Positions 33,801-46,723 of a stretch of 64,000 nucleotides of DNA are shown here, one piece after another. Each line of letters starts with the position of its first letter. Within the stretch, counting starts at the first letter, position 1. The notes beneath the pieces were generated by a model. That model had not been told where the DNA came from and ran no database searches. It saw nothing but the letters and a program-made list of their open reading frames with translations. A program made the position numbers and the translations under genes. The stretch comes from Brasenia schreberi (taxonomy: Eukaryota; Streptophyta; Magnoliopsida; Nymphaeales; Cabombaceae), in assembly GCA_036023115.1 (NCBI GenBank), contig JAYKKT010000073.1, forward strand, positions 11,451,001-11,515,000, read 5' to 3'.

Positions 33801-35609
33801 AGATGGAGAAGAAAAAGCCAGCATCATATTGGATTATCACCTTTATGATATACAATAGGAAGACATTACCTTTTATTCTGATTCCATTACGTCAATAAAG
33901 GGTCATCTAGAAGTTCAACAGCTCAAAGTATCTCCAAATTTTCAAGAATAGACCAGAGCGAAATAAAAATTGTTTAAAAGTTGAAACACTTCTTTTTATT
34001 GCCTCAAACACCTAATGGCCATGCATTGTCATGCTTGAAGCAGCCATGATTCTTGATTTTAGGATCAAGAGGGGAAGTACTGGAAGCATTATTACACCCT
34101 TAGCTGATGCATTTGAGTTCTCCAACACAAAACGTAAGTACAACAGGAAACACCATTTAAAAAGAAAAGCTAATGTCATCAATTTGCTCTTATATATTTA
34201 GGATCGATGGTTGAACCATCTATACGTTTCTGGTCCTGATAACTGATCTTAAGCAAAAACGGTGGTTACAAGCTAAAGCTCTATGGTGCAATAATAAGAT
34301 TATTGTTGTGATTAGTATTAGTTATAACTATTACTTAACAATAAAAGAAGTTCAGTTTCTGGAGATTACTTATCAAGCAAGGCTATAAGTAGCATATCGT
34401 TGTGCTATCAAGGTACTTTTACGATGTGTATCGTATGGTGGGCATTCTTATACAACGATGAATCACATCACAAATCCCAAACGCAACAGTAATAACCTTA
34501 TTGTCAAGTGCATTTGGATCTTTATGTGAAATTCACATGAGAGTTTACCCATACATTTTCCACCATTACTAGTGGAGACTTGGCTGCATACTAAGATTAA
34601 AAGCTCCAAAAGTTCTAATGGAGAACGAGAATACCAAAGCTTCCACATTATTATTGGAGACTAAATTGCATGGTCCTGTGAAAGCTCGACAAAACTTTGC
34701 AAAAAGGAGTTTCAGCCGCTACCCTATACAGGTTCTGCACTTCCGATTTTGGTAACTAAAACGATCAAGATGCAACAGCAGGGCGAAATAGGCTTCTGTA
34801 GGGGAAGATGAATGAGAGACAGAGATTCAAAAGAGCGCGACAACCCCTATTATTTAAACTTTAGGAACATCCTAAATATAAGGTTTCACTTCACCATTGA
34901 TCTTGTGCAAACTAAGGTTCCACAAATGATAAGTTTGTAAAAGGGGGCAAGCGCAAAACCTACACCAATTACAGCAGAAATGCTAAAAATTCAAGAGAAG
35001 ATATTTCTGTCATCGAAACACTTCAACTTTCCCCCATGTCGTGTCCTCTCGTGTGCTAATTTGCAGGAGAGATGCACGAAAATGACACAAATTAGCATAA
35101 AAATGAATCAGAGGAGAGGAGGGAAACTTTCTGTACCTTCACCCCGATCCGAAGTTCCGTCACATCACCCGCATTTTTCGCAATAACTGACACAAAATCA
35201 AGAAGAAAAGTTAGATTCTGCCAAAACGCAAGGTGGAAATGAACGACAGAAGCCGAACCCTACAATCCGAGATATCGTTAAGTCTACGAAGAGTTCGTTC
35301 TGATCACATAGGGGACTCTACAGTTCACAACTCCCAGAACGGACCAACCGTCGGCCGGCGTCGATGGGAAATCGATACTATCCGAGTGTTGGCTTACCCG
35401 AAAGCGCAAAAAAAAAAATCATTAAAACGATCAAAATTACAACATAACGTTTGTTGGAATCAAAATTCCAAGAGGTTCAGATCTTCCGCTTTTTCTCTTC
35501 AGCGATGGCATGAAACTGAAAATGAAAAGATAAAAAAGAAAAGATTAAAAGAACCTGCGGTCAAGAGGATCGCAAAGGAGAGGAGCAAAAGGAACCCGAA
35601 GATCTTCAT
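30861..35609 (-). CDS. FKBP15-type secretory-pathway peptidyl-prolyl isomerase, core exon not found
   Basis: ER-type single-domain immunophilin of the plant FKBP15 family. Exons seen: 35555-35609, 35137-35186, 33666-33728, 31705-31809 and 30861-30946, all with GT-AG borders and consistent phases. Exons 1-2 encode a signal peptide [21 protein letters not shown], then [14 protein letters not shown]. Exon 3 gives [21 protein letters not shown]. The fourth visible exon gives [36 protein letters not shown], and the last ends [17 protein letters not shown], a KDEL-like retrieval signal. Between HYR and GWDQ the family has about 30 residues with the active-site DGTVFDSS segment. I cannot find that exon in 31810-33665, and joining the flanking exons directly gives a stop after seven codons. 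So the gene has either lost this exon or has a very divergent one. Confidence 0.85.
31130..31175 (+). mobile_element. RTE LINE 3'-end fragment
   Basis: Matches the last bases of the RTE elements here (GTAGC-GACCC, then GTGTGGGAAAAGGC-TAG and a TTG-like tail). Only about 45 bases remain. Confidence 0.6.
31401..31625 (-). mobile_element. Short internally deleted RTE derivative with both ends
   Basis: 225 bases that join the 3' end of an RTE LINE (CAA-repeat tail, then ACTAGATAGGGTCGGCTAC) to its 5' end (TCCTTTATCCGGGCTTGGGACC through CCCTTACATGGGCGGG, the complement of the start of the copy at 49995). A perfect 15-base direct repeat (ATCTACCACTCTTCA) flanks it at 31386-31400 and 31626-31640. 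It lies in the intron between the last two FKBP15 exons. It encodes nothing and must have been moved by RTE machinery. Confidence 0.88.
32098..32450 (-). pseudogene. Unidentified protein-coding remnant in the FKBP15 intron
   Basis: Two adjacent minus-strand stretches look like real protein. 32263-32447 reads [20 protein letters not shown], then [20 protein letters not shown] and [13 protein letters not shown]; 32098-32158 reads [20 protein letters not shown]. The second is in another frame and has a Cys-x2-Cys-x2-Cys pattern. A GT after PMED and a TTAG before the Cys-rich part could be splice borders. I do not recognise the family. It lies where the missing FKBP15 core exon should be, so it may be a gene fragment carried in by a rearrangement or transposon. 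Confidence 0.4.
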
Positions 35610-35759
35610 TCTCTCTCTCTCTCTCTCGCGCGCGCGCGCTCAACTCGTGCCAAAACTCTTGCAGCGCATGAAAAGGGAGAGAATACGAAAGAATGTCAAT
35701 GGGTTGGACTGGTGGTAAATTTCGGACCCGAAGTCTCTGTAATTTGTGGGACCAGGTAG

Positions 35760-38700
35760 GGCTGGCAATCGTGTCGTGTTTGTTTTGTTTTGCATAAGAA
35801 ACAAGCCAACTCGAACACTTTTTTCTTGTTTCGGTTACAAAGCAAAAGCCTAACGGACATGCCTGCACTCCCTGGGAATCGAACTCTCCGCCTGAGAGTG
35901 AGCGTCAGAAAACGCTATCGGTGAGCTCATGCTATGGGTGTTCATTTAGGCAGACACAAAGTGTGATACCTGGGTCAGAGCCACCTGTATCGAGTCGGAT
36001 CCAAACTCAGGACTCGCACGGAGGGCACTCTGTCCACGTCCACGAAGCCCCAGGTGGGGGTTTTCAGGTGGTGTTGCATGCGTCGAAAACATGCATAAGG
36101 AGGCTTGACACCATTCGACAGTGGGAAACCTTTAGGATAAGGTGGGGCGTCAAACTTTAATCCGAAGAATTTTTAAATTTACATAAAAAGAGAGAAATAT
36201 TAGTGTTTTATAGAATAAAAATTAACAAGTATTTTATAAATATGAAATACAAGTTTACCTCACTACACAAATTCATGACTCTACTGTAAACGCTATTGAG
36301 AGCGACCGAAAGAGCCTATAAAATGGATAAATCGGTGGAGTTTTTGCAAATTTTTTAGATAAATCATTTTTTTCTTTTTTATCTAAATTTTTTCAATGCA
36401 AATGCTGACATTTTTAGGTTCGATTGAAAGAGAGTCCAGAGAAGTATTGATTGGACATGACCTTAAGTACCAACAAGCTTGAAAATTGTAAGAAAAACAC
36501 ATTTTTTAGCAAGTTACTTTATTTATGTCCTTTCCTCTATTTTCTTATATTTTCCAACAAAACTACAATCGAGAAGCAGCGATTGGAGCGGGTGATCAGT
36601 GTACCTTGAAATGGCGATTGCAGCGATAAGTGCCGAAGAATGGCCTAACAGGTCCAGACTGCTCATATCGTGTCGAGTCAAGTCTATGGGGTGTCATGTT
36701 AATTGGGTGACACCACATGGGACACATAAACTTATGTCAAGAGTACACGGATTTGGATCTTAAAATGGATCTAAATAGGATTTTTTTACCATTTTGGGGC
36801 CATTCAAAGTTTACTTTGTTGAGGTTTGAAACATTTAAGTCACTAATTAAGAGAAAACTTTATATTTTTATCCTATAATTTATCAAAAATCAATGTTGGT
36901 ATTTATAGTTCACTTTCTTTCACGTAAAGGACCTAAGTTTAAAAAATTCATCAGCAACTAACACCATTACCAAGGCGTTTGATATGGCATAGATCTCTAA
37001 CTTCAATATTGATGTGGTATGTCTAACATGATATGTCAGTGTTAATGTGGTATTAACATCAATTTTAACATGCTAACATACTAAATTTTAGATTTAGTAT
37101 CTTGTGGTATCATGAAAAGTCACTTTAATACCTTGAAATGTCATTATTAGCATCAAATTATTGATACAAGTTAATATTATAAAATAAAAAATTTAAATTA
37201 ATAAATCATATTTAAATTACATTTATAACTTCATTAAAATATATATCTAAAATTAATTTGTGATAATAAGATTAATTATGATATTAATTATTACTTTTCT
37301 TTGATAAATTTAAAATAAGTATATTTAATTATTAAGTTAAATATTAATTTGCATTATAACTTCTATTTTTTGTGTAATCATGGACATAATAATAAATTGT
37401 ATATTTTAATGGGCAAACAGTTAAAGTCAATTGAGTTGATATTAAAGATTATTAAGTTAATGGACATCAAAGTTAAGATGATGCTAATGACACAAAAATT
37501 GTGTTCATACAAATCAGTATTTGATAAATAATATTTAATAGCATGTAAATTTTAGTTTAATAGCACAAGTTAATTTCCAACATATTAATATAAACTAATA
37601 TGACTTATCATTTTCATGCTTTGTAATATTGATTGATTTATTTCTAAATTAAGGTCATAATGGCACTAATATTTAGATTAATAATTAAAATTAAGTATAT
37701 ATTAACATGAATTAATATTTAATATTTAAAGTGAGGTTATTATCACAAATTAATTTTAGATATGTGTTCTAAACATTTTAATAAAGTTTTCTTATGATTT
37801 GTATTAATAATTTAACTTAAATCTTAGTTATCAATTTATAATTATATTATAATTTTATTCAAATATTAATTTATATTAATAATTTGGCACTAAAATAGAT
37901 TGTTAAGATACCACAAGGTGGTAAGTGGATTTTCGTGATACTATAAGTACTAAACTGAAGATTTAGCACAACATCACGTTAACGATGATGTAAATGCCAA
38001 GTGAGTACTCATGTTCATTGAAGTCACATATGTATATCACATCAATATTTTCCTCGCCGCATCATTCACTATGCTAACAAAGTTAATAGTAGGTACTAAA
38101 GTGATGAGTTTTAAAACTTAAGTCATTTAAGTGATATAAAGTAAACTACAATGTACCAAAATAGATTTTCGATAAACCACTTGTACTATTCTAAATTTTT
38201 TCCTTAAATGTATAATATAATATTTGTATGTTAATGAAGGGAGATTTTAGAAAGTGGATCTTACTTGGTGGTTCAGGTAGGTAGATGTGTTCTTTCTAAA
38301 GATGCATTATAGAAATAGTTTTGCTTTATTTCAACGACACATATGCTTGTTAAATGCTTTATTACTACTTTAAAATTATTATATATGATTGTTTTCTTGG
38401 TTTATTAAAATGGTTTTATTACTGGTATTAGATATAAAACGAGTATTCTTGAGTGCAATTAAATCATTATATGGTATGAATTCATCCTTCCCACATTAGT
38501 ATGAGACATTGTCAGATGGTGGATGAGCGTATCAAGTAGTACTAACTCGTAGATTTCAATTTATATAGTGAAACATTAGTTGACACGAAAGTGGTTTTTC
38601 GTGTCCTTGACTTTGGGACATGTTTTCCTAGGGTTGCATACTTCAAATAGGTTCACTAAATGATGCGAACTCGCTGGCTACTTCGTGAGTTACACCAATC

Positions 38701-39292
38701 TCACATGTAGTTTGTTGACAACTCATGTCACGTCCTCTAACGTTCCTAGTTAGGGACACATGCAGGAGTGTGATAAACTAATTAGAGTAGCCAATGTTTT
38801 AGAATGAAACTATTAAGATAAGTAGGTCATAAATTGTGCTTGGGATATATTTCCCCGTTGAGGTATATGAAAAATTTTGTTTGAAAATGTAATGAACGAG
38901 CATATGACAAGTGATTTCTCATGTAGAGACGAGGTTAGGATCCATTTGATTGTTCAAAAGGGATGAGGGGTGGTTAAAGTTGTTTCTCATATGCAACGTG
39001 TAAGTGGTTAAAGTTGTTTACACAGTGTTTAATTTTGCGATTTTTCTTGCTAACTTCAAAGAAACCCATTGATCTTAACATAGATGGCCAACCGGTTATA
39101 GAGAAAAAGTAAATTTACTTCTAGTTTCACATATCTCTACGGTCTAACATAGAGAAAAGGAAAGGTCCACGGATTTGAAGGAGAACTTGACAGGCAAAAT
39201 ATACTTTTTGAAACTTATTAATTGCATATAAATGTCTTGTCTTCTGCAGAACAGCGAAAAAATTGTCAAAATATTAGCAACTCTCTTCAAGA
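35760..39292. other. AT-rich intergenic, no gene seen
   Basis: 36180-38200 is very AT-rich with long TTAAT-type stretches and no coding frame of interest. 38460-39000 has moderately complex sequence of the kind seen in old retrotransposons, but I find no recognisable domain. The FKBP15 promoter should lie at the left; a CT/CG run at 35612-35640 sits in its 5' leader. Confidence 0.5.
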
Positions 39293-39297
39293 TCGGT

Positions 39298-39350
<53 letters not shown>
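39298..39350. repeat. CA/TA/GA compound microsatellite
   Basis: Three dinucleotide runs in succession, just downstream of the last exon of the zinc-finger gene. Confidence 0.95.
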
Positions 39351-39392
39351 TGCTTTTCTTGTCTAAGGTTCCCATGGAGGACAAATGGTTGG

Positions 39393-42300
39393 CTAATTCA
39401 CAGGTGAGCAACATACACATCCAATCCATGAATAGAGTCCCCTGTTCTTCCTCTTTTCTCTTCTGTTACTGAGGATCCACGCTGGAGAAGTTATGTGTAT
39501 CTTAGTAGCATTAACATGATATGAGGATCCACGAGTTTTCGTATCTGACATTGATTTGAACTGGATGGTGCCATTGTGTCCCTCGAGATCTGTACTTCTT
39601 TCCGTGCTTTCCACAAGAAAGCTTTTCAACGGGGTATGTGCTTTTTCTGACCCCATCGGTTTCACAGTAGCCTCTTCTATTTTCTTCCTTTCCTGCTGGT
39701 CATTTTCTACTGGAGACGATGCAGGAAGCTGGGTAGCATCAGAAACAGTGGAGTTTGGGTTAAGGGCATTTTGCGTTAGAGAGGAATCAGATGGGTTGGC
39801 TGTATCAGTGCTTTCCCTACTGGGCTCCTCTGGGGCCACAGAAGAAGGCGGTTTGGGGATATTGGTGTCATCTCCACTTTGATGTGGCAAAACGACCGCA
39901 TTCATCTGCAAGCTATCGGTAGAAGGAGTCTCCTTTAATTGATTTCCTTTTGCTTTCTGATTACCATGAACAGAGATTCTTGGTGCACCGATCCCAGCAG
40001 AGGAAGTTTCATGTTCTGTGACATTCACTAAAACAGGATACGGTGCGGAAATCAGACAATAATTAGTGAACACGGACTAGATAACAAACCAAATGCAGAT
40101 GCGGAATCAGTAGGAACCACATTGGTGTCAAATGAAACTATTGTATGTTGTGAGAACCAAGGAAAAAGCCTGTCCAAACACCCAAGAAAGCATTCTTAGA
40201 CATACCTGCTATTGGATCTATCCCGACCATTTATTGTGTGGATCTTGTATGCAGAAAACCATGAAATATAGGCATAGGAAGTAAAGACTAGTTTTCATGT
40301 TCTATGACATTTTGTTCAACAAATTAACAGACAAATCAGAGAGCATCAAATTGAAGGGTGCACTTAACCATGCCTTCAATCTGCCTATAGTTGTAGCCAT
40401 TTGCTGTTTCCTGTTGAATTTCTTTATCCATTCTCTATGAGCGTGACAATAGCCATCTGCCTATTGTTCAACAAATGAAATATAAGCTCTCATGACAATA
40501 TTCTTCAAAATTGTCAATTGCTTAATGGTTGGTCATTTCAGATTCAAATGCAACATGACATAAGCGACCTCCTTGACTTGAAACAGTGCACTACAAGTTG
40601 ATCAACCATCAAAATAGTTTGTATATCATTGAGAGACCTTGATGCAAATTTATGAAATCAAGTTGGATAAGTCTTACATAGAAACCAAAATAATCTGTAG
40701 ATAAGAAAGATAATTATCAATTGAAGACGTATCACTTCTCAGAGCGAATTTCTAAAATCAGGTAGGAAAATCTTATACCCAGCATCTAAATAACCATAAA
40801 CAAACAGCATCAAAATTGTACCCGAATCAGAAGCCATGTAAGTGGTATCATTTTGGTAGGTTGATTTGTCACAGACTCCCACTGTTGAAGGTTCAAAATG
40901 TGTTCCAGAAAGCTTGTCCTCACCCACTAAAAGCTTAACATTCAAATTGTTTAAAGAGCCCACTTCAACCAGCTCTTTTTTAACATCCGGTCTGTCATCA
41001 CCTCCAATAGATAGAACAGAGCTTGTCCCATTAGACTCCGTTAGAAATGATACGGATGATTTTTCATCATCAAGGATATATGATGTGCTAGAAGCTCTCA
41101 TGACAATCTGAGAGGGAATTTCATCTGGATAGTCCTGGTTTAATGTTGATTCCTTCTGAAGCCTCTCATGGATGTGAAGGTCCAATGGTAGTTGATCTCC
41201 CTGAAGATCTTTTTCCAAAAGAAAAGGTTCTGTGCTGGAATAATTGACACGAGCTTTTGCACTTTTTGTCAAATCCAAGATCAGATCATTTTTCTCCTCA
41301 TAAGCCCGAACTGTTTTTTCACCTGAATTTCTGGCATGTGCATCACTACGTGAATCTTGAGTTGGTAGTGTGCAAATTGATCTATCAATTAACCTGGTGT
41401 CAGCTTTGGCGGGCAGGGCTTTGCACTCCTCTTCATGAATACATGAATGATTGTTTGGGGTTTGATCCAATTGATCACCAGAAGCTGATTCATCAAGAGC
41501 CTTTGAGATGGAAGATGAACGCTCCTCATCACTATTACCCCCAGGTTTAGAACAAACCCTAATGTTTGCATCATCATTAGGGCAGATGCTAGAATCACCG
41601 TTACTTATCTTTTCCTTTACAAGCTCAGCTTGTATAATGTCTGCTTGAACTTCAGAATCTGTGTTTGTTGTTAAAAACTCATCGCCAATTGAAAGAGGAA
41701 TAGGAGTATTTCGAAGATCTTCCTGTTGCAACTCGTTTTGAGGATTTTTCTTGCTATGAAAATGCTGCAAACTATTTTCATTAGGATAGTTTATCAATTC
41801 GATGAATTCACATGGATCAATGACCGCATCCTCAGCATCTAGTGATGCTGCATCCCCTGGAGCAACACAGAAGCTGGAATCTGAAGCAGCAAAAGTTCTG
41901 GACACAAATCCGGAGACATTGTTTTCGCAACTACAATTTGTCAGTGTGGTAAGTGGTGAACTCTCCTTGTCCTCAGCACAAGCATTGCTCTGAAGAGAGA
42001 TTGATTTATCATGGAAAACAGCATCATCATTATTGGAGCTTGCCTGTATATTCACCATACTTCCACTATTTGTCACATGTACCTCCCTGCCTTTTATTTC
42101 TTGTTCATGAACCAAATCTTCTAAGTGTTCAAGATGATGACTTATTGTATTGTGTATTCCATTAGAGGAAGCAATAACAATCTGAGGATAATCATCGATC
42201 TCTGCGGATGCATTAGTAGCAGTAGGCAACAGACAAACTTTCTCCTTCTTAGTGGAAGCGTCTTCACATGCATTAACCTCGGCCGCCAACACAGATATTT

Positions 42301-45300
42301 CAGTATCTGCAGGGAATGAAGAGATCTGACTTACAGAATGAATATCTTCATGAACTTCAAAGCATGTACCATTAGCGTTTCCTAGAGGTCCATTTTTGTA
42401 CATTTTGGCAGTGACAGCATCTTCGTGCTTGCTTCTGCCATAATTATAGTCATCAACATCACCTTTGCTTTGAGATCCATTTTTCTTGGGTTCTAATTCT
42501 ATATAGATGCTTCTGTCCGTAACTTGAGTAACCATTGAGATGGACTCTGAATCAGGACCATGTTCACCTTCATCTGGAGGCGTCTGCAGTGCTAGAGAAA
42601 TGGCTTCAGTATCCTTGCATGTCTGTGAATCCGACGCCTCTAAATGGACATTATCATCCTTCAAAGAGTTCTGAAGTTCAGTAGACCAATGTAAGGGCAC
42701 AGTGTTCTTCTCATGTTTGTGGTGCATGGAACTTCCATTGAGATCTATTATCTTCTTACACTCATGATATCTATCAACCTCGGTTTCACTTTTCCTGCAT
42801 CCCTTCTTGCTCTCCTTGGTACTTACATTCGTCGAAGAACCATCTGGTGAATCCCCAGATTGCACTTCAGCTGCATCGCACAATAATAAAAATAAATTCC
42901 ATTCTTATCAACTAAAGTTAGAATTAATACTCCTATTTAGACATTGAATTTGAAATATGTTCATGGTTTATGTGTGCTTCTGTGCATGTGTTTTATATAG
43001 AACTCTTCGTTTTGATGTAAAATAAGTGCTTCGTAGCATTACAAATTTACAATAATCTCCATTGGTGAAACTTGGCCATGATATTGATATGGAATTTCTT
43101 GTAAATGTGAATGCTTTAATCCACGTGCAGTGTGACTTGACTAAGCATGCAATGATCATGAGTTTACAAATGATATATATTCATAGATTTTTGTTAGAAT
43201 ACCAGGGGTATTTTGATAAAGTCATGGTTGTGGTCACTTTTCGAATTCTATTTTTGTGAACTTTTCCTCCCGATAAATGGAGAGGGGCATCACGTACTCT
43301 ATGCGATAAGAAGATACCATTAAAGTTGAAAGGAAAATATTATAAAGCAATAACTAGACCTGCTATATTTCAGTTACGAGTGTTAGGCAGTTAATCATCA
43401 ACATGTGCAAAAGATGTATGTAGCAGAAATAAAAATGGTGAGATAGATGAGCAGTCACATAAGGAAAGACCATATACATAATGAGGTTATTAGAAACAAA
43501 TTGGGAGTAGCACCAATAGAGGATAAAATAAGAGAAAATCGTTTAAGATGGTTTGGACATGTAGAAAGACGACCCAAGGATGCTCCCGTAAGAAGATATG
43601 AAAAACTAGATTGTGAAAATATTAAAAGAAGAAAAGGATATGAAAAGTGTTGGAATGAAACAATAAATAATGATCTAGTTTATATTGAGTTAACTGCTAG
43701 CATGGCACATGATAGGGCTATGTGAAAACAAAGAATCCATGTAGCCGACCCCATGTAGTATGGGAAAAGGCTTGGTTGTTGTTGTTGTTTCCTCCCGATA
43801 TATTTTTTATATATATTTTATTTGTATATTTATAATAAACTGTAGCTACTATAGCCGCTTATGTGGCAAATTGCTGAATAGTGATGACTATTGTACAGTA
43901 ACCTTTCTTCACCCTTATCCCTTGTGTAAACTACCCCCTTCCTTTACAAATAGAAGTTGTAGCTCCTTGTGGGTTGCTTGTTTTAAAAAAAATCAATGAA
44001 ATATAATGAAAATTCTTGGTGAAACTTGTTGTCTTGTTTCTGTATTTGCTATTGTAGCTACTTAGGGATTTGTGAGTGGTATATTATTTGTGTGAGATTC
44101 GTTCTTTCAAGCTTGGTAATTTAGCAACTCAATGACTTGATTACAAGCTTTCCCCTATATATCCAAAAGGTGAATACAGCAGAAAGTCCACAGGATCAGA
44201 CCTGAGAAACAAACTACTACAGCACCAAAAAACTGAGGAAACTTAGAACATGATACTATCAATAAGGGTGCTCTGTGGAAAAACAAACCTCTTCCACCAT
44301 AGAACTTGCTATGATCCCTTTTCACAAATCTTGAATTGGAATTGCTGAACCTAGTCTTTTGCCTGTCGGGTTAGCTAAGCTTTGTTCAGATCTTTCAAAT
44401 CCAACTTTTTCTGGGAATGCATCTGATGAAACTTACACATGCTGATTGAGAGCTGCAAGTTTCTATAGGACAGAGTTATCTATTGTTAGAGTCACATATT
44501 GCCGCTTTTAGAGAAGTTTCTAGCGCCACATCAAATTCCCAAAGTTTTCTCATAAACCTGGAGTGTGTCCGCAAGCATTAAGAAATGAACCATAAGCTGG
44601 TAGTAAATTCTTTTCTTCAACTGTTAAAGCATATACATCATGATGCAAGACACAAATCACATTAACAGGACTCAGTTGTGCATAGTTTAACCTGCTCCCT
44701 TGATCTTACAACCACACTTATGCATGTCCACCTGAATGCTTAATGTCATCAATCTCTAACCTCAACAACCATACGGAATCACCAATTAGCTGGTAGAACT
44801 TTATCAAAGACAGTTCATGCAACTAGGGAAGGAAAATATGGTGGACTAAAAGAATCTTTAGCCAAAAGTTCTGGCAATTGTTAGCTAGAACCAAACATCT
44901 TTTCTCAATACAATGAAGAGATTTTGGCGTCTTCTGAAGATCAGGAGATATTCTGTCATGAGAGGCACAACAAATTGCTTATGATCATATATAATCCGGC
45001 TTTCTTGGTTATGAATATGTGCCTATCAAAAGCTTTGTAGAGGTTAGCTGCACTTTTAGCATCGGACTTTATATTTGTATTTTCTCCATGAAGGCTTCGA
45101 GTGGTCATAAGGAGCACCTAACATTTATGTCCCATAGATAATGGAAATATCAATACATTTCTCTTGAGAATGTTAAGACCTTTCTGTTAAAATGTATTAA
45201 ATGTTGATGCCAAAATTTTCATTTTCTAATTATATTTTCATTTATTATCTTGAAAGGGCTAGATGTTGGGGCTAGTCCTTCCCATTCCATCTCCGCTCTC

Positions 45301-46438
45301 CCTTCACTATATTTTTAAGGAGCATTATGAGTTGAACACAAAAACAAGTTGATTTGTTTCATCATTTGATTGTGTGGTTTTGAGATTCATGTTCTTGATT
45401 CTTCCTTTGTGGAATTGACATTGATGTTTTGTTATACTTCTTAACCGTTTGATTGCACCTGCATATTTGGAATTCTCATTGTCCGTTCCACATATTGTAT
45501 TCCAACAATGATAGGAAATAAAAGAAAGTGCATGATCATCTACAAATTTGATTCAACATAATTTTGTATCTGGGATGATTAGTTTCAAGGGTGATGTTAG
45601 AAAGAAAAAAATACCAAGATGGCATTACCTGAAATACCAACACCAGCAATTCCGGATACATCAGTCTTTGATAATTCTGTTGCTAGGATGCAAGCTATGC
45701 CTTCCTTTCTGTCAACATAAGTTGGATTCCCAACTGATGCAGCTAAGTCGCCTTGTCTCTCATTCTTCAGCGATTCAGCTGAACTAGTTTGCAGCCTACA
45801 CACTTCAATGTCATCAGATATAACCATGTGTTTCTGTTCGATCCCGCCTTCATGCTCACTACTGCCAACATCTCTTCCAACTGCTACAGATTCTTGGTTC
45901 CAAACAAGGGATTTACATCCAGATCCAATCTCAGCATCAGATTGGCTGCAATTAACAGTCTTACTTCTGGGACTCTCCATAGCCTCCGAGAATTCCGAAG
46001 CTGCATCTGCGAAGTCTTCTTCAAATCTGCTTGATGCTTCTCCAACTTCTGCTCCTACACTTTTCTCATTCCGTAGTTCATCCGAATCATCCTCATATGT
46101 TTCATTTTTTAGAGCATCGGCATCAGTATTTACTATGTAGAAAGAGAAATACATCATAATGAGAAAGAAATACTTAAGTTAGAAATTGGCATTAACTATA
46201 TAGTTAATTGTGTAGAAGGAAGAGTAAGTGGCACCAGTAGAACAAGCTTCCAGGTTGAGGGCATATTGGTCTGAATCTGGTGAACTTGCAGGGTCAAGCT
46301 CCCGCATTCCTGTTGCCTTAGGATAGGAGAGCTTTCCACAGTGTTTTTTGTGATTCCGCCGTTGTTTGGCACTTGGATGTGGATTTGGGTACTTCCAGCC
46401 GCATCTGTTACATGCTCCAACTCCATGATTCTGGTTTC
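39393..46438 (-). CDS. Large acidic plant protein with C2H2-like zinc finger (first exon not found)
   Basis: Four exons join in frame with GT-AG borders: 46235-46438, 45629-46132, 40822-42870 (one 2049-base exon) and 39393-40027. They give about 1130 residues. The first visible exon begins GNQNHGVGACNRCGWKY and continues PNPHPSAKQRRNHKKHC, a C2H2/C2HC-like finger found at the N-terminus of a plant-specific protein group. The long middle is rich in Ser, Asp and Glu with no fold I recognise and is probably disordered. The C-terminus reads SPAWILSNRREKRKNRGLYSW followed by CVCCSPVN, a basic and Cys-rich tail also conserved in that group. The start codon must lie in an upstream exon, because exon A opens in the middle of a codon after an acceptor. 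Its upstream intron carries a Copia derivative and possibly the LINE cluster. Molecular function unknown; a nuclear role is only a guess from the finger. Confidence 0.8.
43276..43787 (+). mobile_element. 5'-truncated RTE LINE in intron of the zinc-finger gene
   Basis: 512 bases with RTE C-terminal sequence (IRNKLGVAPIEDKIRENRLR, WFGHVERR, then ELTASMAHDRAM) and a TTG-repeat tail. Perfect 13-base direct repeats (TTTCCTCCCGATA) flank it at 43263-43275 and 43788-43800. It lies antisense to the gene, in the intron between 42871 and 45628. Confidence 0.93.
44020..45600. other. Rest of a large intron, nothing recognised
   Basis: Intron sequence of the zinc-finger gene. Mixed composition, no domain or repeat I can name. 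Confidence 0.5.
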
Positions 46439-46723
46439 CTACATATTGTTCGAATAGACTCAAAACTTAGTTGTGGGTGCAAGGTCGATTGATCATCCAA
46501 AAGAAGAGAGGTTAGATGGCTCAAGTTCGAAATTAGTTTAAGCATTCAATCCCTTCACCTCTTTCTGTGTTAGGTACAAAAAACTGGATCATTCAACAAA
46601 GATAGTGCCATAGAGCCAATAGGAAACCAAAGCCAAGAAAATAAAGCAGCTAGAGAATTATCATTAGCTTTTGCCTACTTGCATGATCACGACAAATGCA
46701 TTTCAAGCAAAGGGAACATCTAT

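Noticed and set aside
36160..38200. Possible matrix-attachment or origin-like AT-rich region
   Set aside because: Only base composition suggests it; I see no specific motif or repeat structure to support the claim.
41256..42319. Several plus-strand open frames of 60-97 residues
   Set aside because: They lie opposite the 2-kb exon of the zinc-finger gene and have no homology I recognise.
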